Below, piece by piece: positions 12,971 to 26,331 of a DNA stretch of 64,000 bases. The stretch spans positions 7,491,501 to 7,555,500 of the forward strand of contig JAFREQ010000009.1 in assembly GCA_025331565.1 (NCBI GenBank), given 5' to 3'. The stretch is from Holacanthus passer. Taxonomy: Eukaryota; Chordata; Actinopteri; Pomacanthidae. Position numbers and translations under genes: made by a program. The notes under the pieces were generated by a model. That model saw nothing but the letters and a program-made list of their open reading frames with translations, was not told where the DNA came from and ran no database searches. The first letter of the stretch is position 1; every line of letters begins with the position of its first letter.

Positions 12971-15049
12971 CTGCACCACTATAATAACCCAGCTTTGATT
13001 GTAACCAGTGAACCAAAAACATTACTTGGTCCGCATACCAATATGTTGCGCCGGCTGTTGAACGGTGGGTTTAAAATGAATCATAAATCATCCCTTATCC
13101 ACTGCTGGTCAGATAAATCATTGGCTGTTTTACACCAAGAAGGGGTCACATGCGTTATGATATTTGGCTATTTGTGTATTCCTAACATTCGGTGTTCATC
13201 AGCACGTGATCTGATATTTGCATCACTGACAGCGATGACTTTAGGTGTCAGTCAGAGCTTTAGAGGGAAAGGGAAAGTGGGAGTGTGTGAGGCGGCCCTG
13301 ATCCCACTGCGCTCCCCCCCCTCCTCTACCTCTGCCTGACTGTGTAATGCTGTCAAATGGGAAATGGACAGTCAGAGGCTAATGTATTTCTGCCTGTCGG
13401 GGAATATCAAACCGAGTGCCTTGCAGGAGGGTGAGGAGCCTTCATTAGAGTGTGAAAAAAGCGCCGCCCCCCCCTGCACACCGCCGTCTGAAATGTGCTG
13501 TCCTCTCCATCCCTGAGAAGAGATTAGGGAGTCCATTGCTGGGGGATTCAGGTAACTGATAAGCCTGACTATTAAAGAGCGGCACCTCTGAAGTTTTATA
13601 TACAGCTCTGTGCCGGAAAAACTTCCCATTAAAGATGAGAGAGGAAGGGATTCACCTATACACACACAACTGCCCCTTATAGAGTCTCTGTTGATGCTTT
13701 CACCTTAATAGTATTTCAATAAGGAGAAATCAATTGGGAATGTAACAACATTTATTGAGGTTAGCAGCAGAGAAAGACTGGTGATTAGACCCCCATCGAT
13801 CTGGGGTATCTTCATTAAGCGTATAGGCCCGTGAAGATAGGAGAGAGGACATGAATCCTCAGAGTCCAGACAGGATCACAATCGCATTTAAAACCCATCC
13901 AAGAACCATCAGCAGATTTTGGAAAAACAGAAAAGGTTAGAAAAAGTTATATTGTGCACTTGCATGACAGCATCGCATTGGGATTGTGAAATGAAGAATT
14001 GTTAAAGCTCCATTAAGCAATTTTTTTTTTTCATCAAATGCATCCCAAAAGGAGGTCGCTCACTGTGATGAACCCACTGAGAATTCTCATCAAACTGTTG
14101 GATGGCTGAGCAGCATCTGAAATCCCACTCCCCTCAGACAAATTAAAAACTGATAATTGGACAAGACCGCTTCATGCAACAACTGTCCAGGTATGCAGAG
14201 GTGAGGAGGCAAGGTCCGAACTTTTCAGTACAACTTTTTAGTACTATTGAGTACAACACCATGAGTGCCCTAAAGGTTTGCTGTTATATCCACTTGCACA
14301 ATTCACTACATGTTGCCCTGAATGTGCAAATAGAAAAGTATTCCACCCAGGTGAGTTTGCTGGTGAAGTTATGCAACTCTAGGCAGCTGTTATGAAACTA
14401 CAGCAGCTGTGCTTAATTTGGCGAATTCATCAAAGTCAGCACAGGTGGGAAAAAAATCGTGTTTGTGGACAAAAAATGACAAAGTTGTGATAAGTCGAGA
14501 AACGTATTCCCAAGAGAACATGATTGATTGATGATTTATTCAGGGTGCAATGATGTTACCATGGCAGAAACATTCTGCAAACTTTTCATGGGATTAGAGA
14601 AAATGGCCAAAGTTGCTTCCTAATGAATGGAGTTCACATAGTTTCTAATCTTCTTATCTCAAACCACATACAGGAAACAATCGATTTTACAAGTAATCCG
14701 GCATATTTCTACATCAGCCTCTTACTACATCAGTCTTTTAGTAAGTTTCTCCAACAACAAAACACGTGTATTGACTGAAGAAAACTTTTTGACAGTGCAG
14801 CCTCCAGCTGCTGTTCACACACATGGTTGCTATTATTATCAACAGCAGCAAGCCATGTGGATGGAGTCATGTCAATAGTCTGGGTAGGAAAGACACACTG
14901 GACCCCAACAATGTTAACATAGGGCCGTCATCATGCAGTCAAGTCAATTCTCCATCTGACAAGTCACCTGACAGCTATGGTTATGGAAAGACGGGCTGAG
15001 CTGGTCATGCCTAAGTGATCTTGATTGATTTTGGTTCTAGCCTACGGTC

Positions 15050-15400
15050 AATGTTTCAGTTCCGGCGTCGGCGCCTGCATGAGGCAGAGCTGTCAATCAA
15101 AGCCCGAGACAAGGCCTTCGCTAAGTTTGGTGCCGCAAATCAATATAACATCACCAACTGCTATCATGGGGTAAATGAAGCCCTTGTACAGAAGTGTATG
15201 AGCCGGGGGGGATCTTTGACGTGATGTCTTTAGTCGAGAGTTGACAGTGATGATGTTGACATGTTGGAGGAGGCAAATAGACTTTTTGATATCAGAGGAA
15301 GCTTCTGGTGATGCAGAAAAGTTCTGGAGTGAGCCAGTTTTGGACAGCAAGAGGAAATTATTCAAAACTGAAAAGAAGAGGACACGAAACACAAAGTCCT
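15050..15400 (+). pseudogene. coding-looking stretch of unknown origin
   Basis: One frame reads FQFRRRRLHEAELSIKARDK, then AFAKFGAANQYNITNCYHGV, and runs to a stop at 15222-15224. A different frame after about 15220 reads GDAEKFWSEPVLDSKRKLF, then KTEKKRTRNTKS and a stop at 15398. The composition looks protein-like and the frame change suggests a decayed copy, perhaps a retrotransposon or processed-pseudogene remnant. I do not recognise the protein, and chance is possible. Confidence 0.25.
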
Positions 15401-16757
15401 AACATACTTCAGAAAGATAGAAGAAGCTTGTAAAGGTGCATTTCTTTAGAAAGAAAATATGACAATCACTTGAATTTCATACACTATATATTTACCATCC
15501 TGACACATTAGTTACTTTAAATATTGCATCATGTGAAAGGCACAGCACAAGCAAAATGTCTGTGCTCGCGTTCATTATCATATTCCTCCATTGACCTGGA
15601 CCTTGTGCACCGAATGGCGTAATGAATGGCAACAAATTTGCAAGTAAAGTTATTAAAAGTGAAATGTTCGAGCTGCTTATGAATGGTCACGAGTATGAAT
15701 ATCCAAGGTCTGGTCTGAAGGAATAGAAGGAGTCATTGGACAGATATCAAATCATTTATGCAAAACACTAACTGTAAATTCAAGGTAATTTGTGACTGTG
15801 AATCTGTAACACCCACGAAACTCATGCAGGAGTCAGAACAACATGATGCATCATCAGTTCATGAGCACCTACGAGTTTACAAGGAGACGCAGACAAATTC
15901 AAAGTTCTGTAATATCCCGAAAGAGGAGGAAAATAAGACTCATGGGAACTAAAAAACAAAAATATTAGTAGCAAGATAAATGCACTGAGGATATTAACTA
16001 AAAGAAAGTATATATTAGTTGTTTTAAAGGCACAGTTTGTGTAATCGCAGTAAGAGACGCAGGACTGGAGCCTGTTTTCCTGTTTTTGCAATTGATTGAC
16101 AGATCTTTCAATGCAAGCATTAACGCCAGACAATAAATACACATTTTAATTATAGCTGCTTAAAGCACAGCAGCCACAGTTAAGGAGGAAAAAGAGGAAG
16201 ACAAATGACAAATACAGCAGGGTCCAGTCATGTGAGTCTTAATATAACCACACTGAATTTTAGGTATTTGTTTCAAATTTCATTAAGGTGACAAACGTTC
16301 AGAAGACTAATGAAAATATAGCAGATGTCAGAGCAGTGAAATGGTGACTGTTTCTGTCAAAAGTCACAAATTCGAAAACTGATATTATCGTTTTGATTGA
16401 TCATCTGCAAAACATGACCTCTGGCTTACAGTGATGGATTATCTTTAAGCCACAAGTCTCTTTCAAAGTAAACAGGAGGGAGCGGACCTTAGGATATCTG
16501 ATGAAATAGTTTAGTCACAGCAGTAAAAACTCACACAACATTAGGAGGTGGAGTTAAATCAGCAAAACTATTTGAAAAGCTCCAACCCTCTTCTTTCAAC
16601 GCAATCTGGAAAATCTTCAGACTAAATTTAACTCCAGTTGGCAACTTGTGGAGAAATTCTAAAACTGGGGACGCATGCTCTTTGTTTTGTATTCGAGATC
16701 CTAACTGCTTCTGAAGCATCTGCAGCTGTGAGGCTGATTTCTATGTACACGAGGACA

Positions 16758-16877
16758 CAGAGGTCAAAACTCCAGCAACACTTTTAGTTTAAAGAACAAC
16801 TTTATTATCAGATTCGTGTTTCGGCTTTGGTCTGACGATAAAGTTGTTCTTTGTGCTAAAGGCTTTGCTGACCTCTG
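16758..16877. repeat. 120-base imperfect foldback (inverted repeat)
   Basis: The core arms are 16791-16812 and 16831-16852: 22 positions, with 20 Watson-Crick pairs, one G-T and one mismatch, around an 18-base loop. The left core arm starts AAAGAACAACTTTAT and the right ends ATAAAGTTGTTCTTT. Outward, 16781-16787 pairs with 16856-16862, 16773-16778 with 16865-16870, and 16758-16764 with 16871-16877. The minus strand carries GCCGAAACACG and AATAAAG, wording I associate loosely with ends of fish retroelements. It could be a foldback element, a retroelement end or a small-RNA precursor. Confidence 0.7.
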
Positions 16878-17777
16878 CAGACCTTTATCCATGGACCTTG
16901 GTGAAGTTGTGCCAGAAATCACTACTGCTATGTTTGTGAGGACTGCAGAAGTGAAATGAAATAAAAACAGTGATGACCTCTGGATGTGAGAGGGTTATCA
17001 GGCTATATCACATCTGACTAACTGAGCTGACACCAAACCAACATCTGTCTGAGATAAGATACAACCCTTTGAGAAGCAAATGTTCCTCCTGTCTATACAA
17101 CCAAGGTATCACAGTGTTCAAAATACTATAAATCATTTCTTTTGTCAATATTCTCTGATCAGGTTGGAATACATTCACCAACCACATACGGCAGCAATCC
17201 CGGATGCGACCCTTCATTACATTAGCACAACTCTTCCCTTTCACTGGAGTATTCACCAGCTGGATCATGTCCACTTTGAGTCAGGCAAACGAGAAAGACA
17301 CCTCTTCCAAACTCATTATGATTGGACAGCTGTTCCGCTGGGGACTTTCCAAAATCAACAATCACTTCCTGGACAGCCGTTGACAGCCGCCGCTGGGTCT
17401 CGTAACAGCGTCAAAGACACTCTGGCGCTGCCACTCCACATTCTCAGCACATTTCAATTTGGCATGCTGCTGTTCTATCTGACCGGTATAACTGGACGTG
17501 CAGAGCTGGGAGTTAATCTTTTATGGTGGAAAAAAAAAGGAGTCTGTCTCGAGGATTTGGACTGAAGAAGTTCTCATTTGAGCGCAGGGAGAGTTTGTTA
17601 TCCAGGGGCCACCTGTGCTGAAATTAATGCACATGACCACCTATCCACCAAATGGCTCATGTTATATTCTACTGAGACTTAGCAGCCTCATGTTTATTCT
17701 ATCGTGTTGCTGTGGCATGTCATGAATCAACTACCATTCCTTGACAAGTAAATCTCATTAGGAGTATATTTGTTTGT

Positions 17778-17818
<41 letters not shown>

Positions 17819-20800
17819 CGCGGTCTGGCCGGCTGGAGCGGGATGAGAAAGAGAGAGAGAGAGAGAAGCAGAGGAAGTTTCTCTCTGGCAGATGTTCACC
17901 ATCTTAGTTGTCCAAGCCAACCACAACGCAGCCTTATGGGCAATGCCCAGGTGGTACGACCGGTGGACACACATGTCGGCGAATGTGTGTGTGCGGAGAT
18001 TTCAAGCTCCAGTTTGTGTTGATTTACAGCCCAGTGAACACAGAGGAAGAGGACTGGACGTTAGGGCGGACACCCTCGCTCCTGGTTGTGATGCAGCGTT
18101 TGTACACGTTAATGAGCTCAAGTTTGCACACGTGTTTGTTTGCGCATGTACATTTGTTGTTCTACACTATGTATATTTGTGCATGGTCTTTACGCGCAGA
18201 GTATATGCAGCAGAGCTATTTAATAATTCAACAACATCTAATATATTCAGCATATAAAGCGGAGCGTCACAATCAGAGGACCACAGACGACGTGCGGACT
18301 GTCAGCAAGGTTGTCGAGCTCGACTCGACACGCAGCCAATTAGAATCACTATTTACCTGCCAAATGGATTCAATTATATTACCAGCAGTCCTGCCCAGAG
18401 CTTCCCGGGTCTGTGCAACTTTCATTTGAGAGAGAACAGAGAAATAACAGCACCTCAAAAAACAATACCGAGAGACAACCACCACTGCGGTAGATAGTAA
18501 GCTCACAAGCAATTTTATTCATTTTTGTCTTCATTTTCAATTACAACCTAATCAGTGCTTGCTGGGTGGTTGTGTTAACTCATCAAAACAATGTATTATG
18601 AGAGTCACCACTAGAAGCAATGGAAGCTGCATAATGGAAAATACAGACTTGCCGGTTCAAGTTTTCCTGCTGCACACAATTCAAATGGAGTCGCACGCTT
18701 ACATGTACAAACAGCTGCCTGACTCATGATTACGGTGACAAAGCGACTGGTGTGAAAGTTTTCGCACAGAGATTTCACTTTTTCAACAGAGCAAGAGTAA
18801 ACTCTAAATTGAAGAAACATGCAAAAGTCTCTTACTTTGCCATGAGTACGAATCTGATTGTCTGCGCCTTGTTAGCTCGAGGCTCAGAGCGAACAAGAGC
18901 GGCACTTCCTCAATAAAACTCAAGTAAATTATAGGGATTATGGCGCATTTATATTTGTTTTCTTTCGGGAAGACAAAGCACTTCTGAATGGACGCGTTAC
19001 ATTTTGAGATAGGTGTCTTCATTTCCAGCTCGTGTGTAGTGCCACACCTGAGAAACCTGCCTTTTTGTCTCTAACATCATCTCAACAGGTGTTCCTCTCT
19101 TCCCCGACTCCGCAGCCCGTCGCTAATTGACGCTTTCCTTTTCGATGTAAACAGCGTAATATGTCATTATGCAAATGTGCACTTATGAATGCCTTTGCCT
19201 TGCAACAGTGTCAGGGGTTCCTGAAATCCAGCAGTCGAGAAGGAAACGCCAGCAAATTCATCAACATGCAGAAGTGGCGTTCGACTTCAGAGAAGAGAAG
19301 CGGCGCTCTCCATACTACTGTCACAGGAAGCTAAATTCCTCTCTGGCTCGAGTTTTAATGAGGGCATTGTGGGGCACTCTTGCAACTATTACCATAGAGA
19401 ATCTTTTAAAAACTTATTTCTGAATGCATTTATTGATTGCTCAGTGCTCCACACCAAACTGAACTTTGTTAAGTTTCATATTTAAGTGAGATAATCTGCT
19501 GCCTCAGCTGACCGAATGGTCCCAACTTAAAATAAACTAATTACTGTTTTTTGGGTATCTTCTTAAGTAAAGGTTTTCACAAATAAATACACACAACCGC
19601 TATTAACCTTAGCTAACTGGCACCAACAGTAATAATAACAGAAACTTTTCCTAAACCAGAAAATTTTTAATAAATGTTGCAAATAAAGTAAATGGAGAGA
19701 GCTCAAGGTCTTTAGATGAACAAAAATCCAAACGTCTGTAAGGTCCAGAACAAAATATTGTTTATCTCACAATAGAAGTGTCTTTTTGTTTTCAATTTAG
19801 CATTTAGGAGACAGGCATGTGTTAAGACGACTCTCTGAATTACGTATGCAGCCTCCCGCAGTTCATTCCACGTCTGCACCTCAGTCACGGTCGACCACTT
19901 CACTCCCAGAGTTTGTTTTCACTTGTTATTCTGAGCTGTCTTTGGTTGCCTGCGCTGCAATTTGTGACACGGGCCTCCATTTTAAGGATTTTAAATTGCA
20001 AATTTGTAAAAGGTCAATGCAGCAATCCGACTACTCTTGTTCATATACTGGAGGTGCAACGAGCCGCGCGCAAAAGGGTCGGGGAAGGGTGCATTATAAG
20101 TTTGTAATGTGACTCAGCCGCTCTCATTACTCATCTCAAAACAAATGTTTGATATGCAATCAGTAAAAGATATGAAAAATAAAATGTCACAGTCCCGTGA
20201 AAAGTCTCTTTGTCCAAAACTTTTAATGAGCTAAGAAAACTGTTCTCAGCTTTGTGACAATGTGTTTTTCAGATAATTCAATGGATTTTTTTTAATGATG
20301 GATTTAGTTTAAGAAGTAGTAAAAATTTTTAAACCCAAAAAGGAAGATTTCACCATATTTAGAGATACATGTTTTTCTCTGGACAGTGATGAATTATGTA
20401 AAATGATGTTGTGTGTTCAGATGTCAGCGCTGCAGGAGTAGCACGTTACAAATATGTTGTAATTTACTGCCGCAGTTTTGCATTGCTCTTCTGAAAAGAA
20501 CATTTGGCACTCAACAAATTATTTGGTGATTAAGAAACATGAGAAATAGTTTCTGCTGTTTCATTTTTCAGAAGTAGTTGTCTGCAGTAGTCTGTTATTG
20601 AAAGATAAAACATGGAGAACAAAGGCTGTGCTCAATTTTTTTTTTATGTAGTCAAGTCATTTGAATTTAAATTAAATTATTATATAAATGAATTTTAGGG
20701 GAAGTTCAATCAGGAAGACTCTCCATCTTCATGCTTACTCTATTTATTTACATCCCCTCTTAGTCTCTCTCTTGCTTCCTTTTCATACCGCGAGCTCAAT

Positions 20801-20948
20801 CAGCCGACCGGGGGCTCTTTCAGTTAAACTCATCGGATTTGGCCACGACATCTGTGAGCCAATCATGAATCTGGATCTTCAGCCACTGCTCCTCCCCTTT
20901 CCCACCGCCGCCAGTGTCCACACGTAACGTGACCTGAAGTCGCTCTTG
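16878..20948. other. intergenic, no gene recognised
   Basis: It contains a TG array followed by a GA array (17774-17865) and an octamer ATGCAAAT at 19169-19176. The open frame at 17080-17565, which begins in this stretch, has no recognisable domain. Nothing else was seen. Confidence 0.5.
17774..17865 (+). repeat. (TG)n then (GA)n compound microsatellite
   Basis: A TG run of about 20 units ends in GTGCGTGCG; 30 bases later a (GA)8 run follows. Confidence 0.85.
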
Positions 20949-21140
20949 CTCGTTCTTCGGCTCAAGCTGCATCTGCAGAACGAACAAGTTAACTTCAGAC
21001 TCTCAGACTCTCTGTGTTAGTTAAACTGGCCCTTATGCACAACTGCACATGCACCGTACAGAAGCAGGATTTTGGATTCCACTTGCAAATCGAGTTAACT
21101 TGTTCCTCTTTAAGAGTTGTTCAAAAAGAGCACGACTGTC
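20949..21140 (+). repeat. interspersed repeat, copy A
   Basis: It shares several segments with the complement of 62161-62326: CGTTCTTCGGCTCA, CAGAACGAACAAGTTAAC-like wording, CCCTTATGCACAACTG, and CTTGTTCCTCTTTAAGAGT. Two copies in one window in opposite orientation indicate a dispersed element. The family is not identified. Confidence 0.7.
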
Positions 21141-22213
21141 TGCTTAAAATAATGATGTCTGAATGGGGTCTAATTGAAAGAGTCCTCTCATATTTCTTCA
21201 ACTCTCCTATTGTGCACTATGTCAAATGAATTAATTACTCTTTAAACCTCTTTCTCAATTAACTCTCTACTGATTTAAATAATGCATATCTTCGATGACT
21301 TCACGCAGCACTTCCTCTGTTGTATCCAGGCTGAAGGTATAGCTCCACACACACAGTTAGACACACTCACCTGTGGAAGTTGTCCACTGTCCACTGAGCA
21401 GTTCGGACTTTAAATGCCTCTCTGGTCATCACTGCTTCTAACAGTCAAGGAAGCCTGTTCTGACTTTGACATAATTACATCATTTATCGAGGATGAAAGG
21501 TTCTTTTATATGAAGTACCTGCTTCAAATTAGCAGGCCGACAAGCGAACCTGACTCAGCAGTCACTCCAAATGATAGCAGTTGCATTACGGATAATGAAA
21601 ATGAAAAATAAGCAGAAACAAGTGAGTCTTTTAATAATTAATTGTGCAGGAAATATCCCTGCATTAACAGATAAATCAAACATATTTGCACAGCTGAATT
21701 ATACTAATTTACATTCGGTCTCTCTGTAGCCTCGCAGCAATATTAACAGATTCAAGACACCAGCAGCAGCTGTGACGAACGTTTGAATTGAAGACAGCAG
21801 GTTGGTGTGAAACAGAGAGTATATTTCCCAACTGTACCACCCTTTGGCTCTCGTAAATATTGGAAAGGTGCCTCAGAAAGCAATTATTTGAGTTGAATCT
21901 CAGATTGTGGATGCTTACAATTCCCACACTGATTCACTCACCGATGTGCATGCGTGTGAATGTTGGCGTATGCAAACAACACGAAGTAGAATTTCATTCC
22001 TCTGCAGACTGATGAGGGTGATAAAGCCCTATCTGTGCTGGCCACACAGCAAAAGTAATGGACTATCAGGAGTAAATAATAAGATATTGATCAATAAAAT
22101 GTTTATCATCGCATTTTCTGTCATATAGTCTGTGCACATATATACACAGTTTGCAGAACAGAGTATGTGCTTCATCTGCTTCAGGGTGCTTTCCCTCTCT
22201 GGCTAACTCATTC

Positions 22214-22248
<35 letters not shown>

Positions 22249-22278
22249 CACGCATGTGTATGTGTGTGTGCGCGCGTG
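22214..22278 (+). repeat. TG/TA/CG-rich alternating purine-pyrimidine tract
   Basis: A TG run continues into TATATGTGTGCACGCATGTG and GTGTGCGCGCGTG. About 60 bases of alternating pyrimidine-purine sequence is the composition prone to Z-DNA. Confidence 0.8.
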
Positions 22279-23186
22279 TCCTTTATGTCTAGGGATTTGG
22301 ATGGAAAATCCCCATATCTGACAGTAGAGTCCATTAAGATTCTGCACAACACGCCGGTTGAGGTTTCACTCGAGGGCGGAGGGGGTATTCTCTTGCTTTA
22401 CTCTCTCTCTCTCTCTCGCTCTACTTTCGAATGAGACACACACACATAAACACTCATCAGTCATCTTTTCCCACCATGCTACACCCCTGCCTTCTTTCTC
22501 TCTCTCTCTCTCTCTGCAACATACTTGTTTCCAGACTGTCAATTGAGCTGCAATGGTACTGCGGCAGAGTCCACTTAGAAAAAGTCTTTACCTGGAGAGG
22601 AGTGGATTGCCCCAAAAATAAAAAATAAAAAAACTCTGGCATGACAGCACAGAAGAGCAAAAATGGAGGAGACAACACTAGTGGAATAAACTAGAATACA
22701 ATAGAAAAGAATAGATGAGGATGCAGGACATTCATCCATTTGTCCCATTCAAATATAAGAAGGCTGTTATCAAAGTGTTTGTATTTCAGAAGCTTTCATT
22801 TTTTCCATTTTTATCCCCAAACACAATTTATTAGTTCTCGGACTATGAACAGCATCTAGCTATTTCTCCGGTCCTCCACACATGATCTGTGGCAGAATCA
22901 CTTTGTGTGATTCATTGGTTTCTCGCGGAGAGAGTAAAGACGATTAACCTGTCGCAGCTCTAACATGGCAGCTGCCTGGTGCTTAAATTTGACACCTTGC
23001 CACTTCAGTCAAAGCTCAATCGGTTTCAATTTTGAATTTGTTTGCCGGTGACCTTTAAATGTGCAGCCAACAAGTTGACAGCTGCCCGTGATTTTAGCTG
23101 AAAGTGACTAGTGATGATAAAAAGCTTATTCTGTGTGTGTCACGGTTCACAGACCTGCACAACACCACCTTAAATCCATACTTTGA

Positions 23187-23217
23187 CATAGAATATAGAT
23201 ATAGATATAGAATATAG
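23187..23217 (+). repeat. short (ATAGAT/ATATAG) tandem repeat
   Basis: About five units of a 6-base ATAGAT-type repeat. Confidence 0.75.
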
Positions 23218-26200
23218 CTGTGAATGTAAAAATAGCCAGCCAGTCCAAAGTCCAAAAGCAGAGCAGACAGCTGAGCAAAGGCCAGAAACAGGCTGGGGTC
23301 ATAAGCAGGCTGAAAGCCCACAAAGGCTTTGGCCCCATTTACACTTCTCATTTCAAATCAAATCGAGATTTCATCTTCAGACGTCCCTGTTGGCAGGATC
23401 ACAAATCTGATTGCAAACCAGTCTTAGTTTTGGGCTAAATGCAAATCAGGGTCATAATCCCTCCAGTGCAAAGGGTGGTGGTGATCTACCTGCAGCTGCT
23501 TGGTAAAAAAAAAATGCCTGAAGAAGAGTAACTCCTGAAGTCACTGTCTTCTTTCATTCAGTGGATGAACTGATCAGGGATCAGATCATCACTACGGCCA
23601 CATTTGTTGAAACCATTGGAGCTGGGGTTTTTTCCATCACTTTAATGAGACAGGAAGGGACAACCTCGAATTTCAGTGTAACTTCAGCTGCCATAACCGC
23701 AGAGGGGTGTGACTATTTCCACTGGCCTCTAAGTTGTATTTGGAAGGAGTAAAGATTGTGGATGCAACATCTGGCTGAAATGTGAGCAATCAGATTTCAA
23801 TCCATCTGGGATGCTTCTTGCATGCGTTTACACTTAACTTTTTTCAGATCTCATCCACCCAAGACATGAAGTGACTAGGTTCATAGAGCAGAGTGGAGAA
23901 TGTGGTGGAGTGGGAGGGCTGGTGGGCCAGTACATACACCACAGCAGGCTACCTGGTGCACGTTGGTGGCTTAAATCCAAGCTACACCTCTGTGCTCGGT
24001 GCTGCAAAAAAAAGACTACATATGGTTTTGTGTGGGTGTCACAGCATGGGCATGTTAGTGTGTGAGTACTGTCACTGAGCATTCACAGAAAAAATAGACA
24101 ATGATGGGTGTGTGTTCTTCAAAAAGAACTCTTATTGCTTCTTTCTCAATAGTCATCAATCACACAGTCTCCTCATCCTGCTGCAAGACACTAATGAATG
24201 AATCTGCATTTCACAGAGAAATACCCATCACAGCACTGAGCCGACAACAGTCATTTATTGAAATCTCGTGCTGCTTTTGATCAAATCCAAAAACACACGA
24301 GGCAATCGTTTAAGTAATGTCAATAACTTTCATGCATCAGTGAGTTGAACACTTATGCAACTTTTGCCACAAACTTAATGTAACCTTCTAAATGCATCAC
24401 CTGATCATACAAGTGTCATTCCCTCTTCTTTCACGATGCCGGACGATCCCTATGAGAACGTCACATCTCAGCTTCGCCGTCGTGTCGACGACCTCTCACA
24501 CACTTCTCACCCAGACTTGTGTGGAGGAGCAGATTCACAATCAGACGATGTATTACCTCCCAGCGTAATGGTGCCTCATCATTGTCAGGGACACATTCCT
24601 TCTGATATGCACTTTGCAAGTGAGTCTTATCCCCTTGTTGCCTGAATTTTGATGAAGGGAAATATTTATGGCATTAAAAAGGCAGATAGAGCACTCTGGG
24701 GTGCCCATAATTGGTACTAGTGGGTAATCGTTTAGGATAATTTAGTCGCTGTGTGCTGAGGCACCGATGTTGGGCCCAGGAGTGCAATGTCAGAGGATTT
24801 CCACAGGGATAATAAATAAGGTCTAGTAGTTTTGATAAATAAACAGGAAGTAGTTAATGGGGTGCTATAATGAAAATACATTGGGGAGGGGAGAGTAGCT
24901 GTGAAAAATTCATGAATTCTTGGCTTCTGTGGCCACTCATCCTCCAAACTAAATGACAAAATAGGTTCATCCAAAATGATCCACATGTTGTTGTTTTTTC
25001 ATGTGATCATCATTTGCTGGCGCCTCCCAAGATATTTATCAAAATGAAAACAGTTTTGTTGATTAGGCAACTTAAACTACTTGGTTAGAGTTAGAAAAAA
25101 AAACAAGGCCGTGCTACTGATGCCTTTGGTCTTACAAATATAAAAACAGTTCATTTTAAAGATGTATCAGTTTCTATACCAACAATGCATCATGTGACAA
25201 TGTGTAATGTCAAAGCTGTTGCTTGAAGTGATGAACCCACAGAGAATTATCACCCGACTCTTCGGTAACCTTTGGTTCTACAAAGCGTTTAAATGTCTTT
25301 AAAGCTAATAGTCTTGGTTTTTACGTCCTGCAAATTTGCTTCACTCGGTTTTTTTTCCCAATCGCAAAAGGCAGTCATTTCCAGCAAGAAACCTCTGACA
25401 CCCAAGTATCTTAGCTGAAGAGTCAATCATTTCCCTCAGGAGCTGACACCAAAACAGAGCTGAAAGGACATTTGTCCATCGAATGCTAATGTTTCAGTGC
25501 TCCCCATCTGCTCAATAAGCTGCTTAATTCACTGCAACTTGACTTTCACACATTCACCGTGCGTCAGTGTTGCGTTTACAGCCTGTTCCACTGCCCCCAA
25601 AATGGCCAAAATGTCCATAAGTGTATGGACAAATATTCATTGCTGCCATTCTTCTGATGAATGCAATCTCACTTTGCTCCATGCAAAACAAAGCAGTCCT
25701 CACTACTGATCCATCTGTCACCGGTGCATTGAGCAGGTAATCAGGAGCTAAAGCTTTTAGACAGATAACCGTCCTTTCAAGGACACCCGATGTAGCTTAC
25801 ATTGGGTGACCTCCAACAAAAAACCAATTACTCACATAATTAATCATCCTCGCACAGAGAACAAATGACGTTTTCAATACGGGATCGAGTCCTTCGTCAA
25901 ATGGCAGCAGACGTGAGTCGTCTTAACTGGACGCATACGTACGGCACGAAAAACAAGAATGAGATTTATGCCCTCATTCCGCCTTGATGAAAAGTTAAAT
26001 AGGCCTCAAGGCCACATGTGTCTCACTGATATCAACACTTCACTGTCTCCCAATGGCATCGTTGTGCTTTCCGCACACATCTTCAGGTGCAGAAATGTTC
26101 TTGACATGTTTGCTTTTTAATGATCCGAGCGCATTCGGCAGTCTGCACCCCACTTGCTAAAAGCTTCAAGAAAGCCATTCACATTGTGGAAAGTGTTACT

Positions 26201-26292
26201 CCAACAGATGGTAACAGAAACCACCGCTGTGAGGTTTTGAAATGTTTTGCCAGTTTCGAGGGGTTTCTCAAATTTGCAAAGTTTCTTGGAGA

Positions 26293-26331
26293 CTAATTAG
26301 CTATTCTGAATTACCCATATCGGCTAATTAG
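26293..26331. promoter_or_regulatory. paired CTAATTAG palindromes (candidate homeodomain sites)
   Basis: Two identical 8-base palindromes CTAATTAG lie at 26293-26300 and 26324-26331, 31 bases apart (close to three helical turns), with GAATTAC between. TAATTA is the classic homeodomain core. Function is inferred only. Confidence 0.3.

Larger units (their letters stand above)
11561..16757. other. intergenic, no clear gene
   Basis: It contains a (CT)n array (12931-12966), a G10 run near 12325, and a coding-looking but unassigned stretch (15050-15400). A segment at 14066-14094 resembles one at 25228-25256. Nothing else can be supported. Confidence 0.45.
21141..26280. other. intergenic, microsatellites, no gene
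   Basis: It holds TG (22214-22278), CT (22400-22420 and 22497-22516) and ATATAG-type (23187-23217) repeats. The open frame at 24436-24645 has somewhat protein-like wording but no domain or splice context. A segment near 25228 resembles one near 14066. Confidence 0.5.

Noticed and set aside
17080..17565. 161-codon open frame as a gene
   Set aside because: No recognisable domain, composition like surrounding DNA, and it overlaps nothing conserved that I know.
23330..23860. A MITE with terminal inverted repeats
   Set aside because: ATTTACACTTCTCA and GTTTACACTTAAC suggested paired ends but lie in the same orientation, and the halves do not pair; not enough to call.
24436..24645. Open frame starting MPDDPYENVTSQLRRRVDDL as a possible small gene or exon
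   Set aside because: It reads somewhat like protein, but has no domain, no splice context, no promoter and no partner exon that I can find; 69 codons is within chance for this much sequence.
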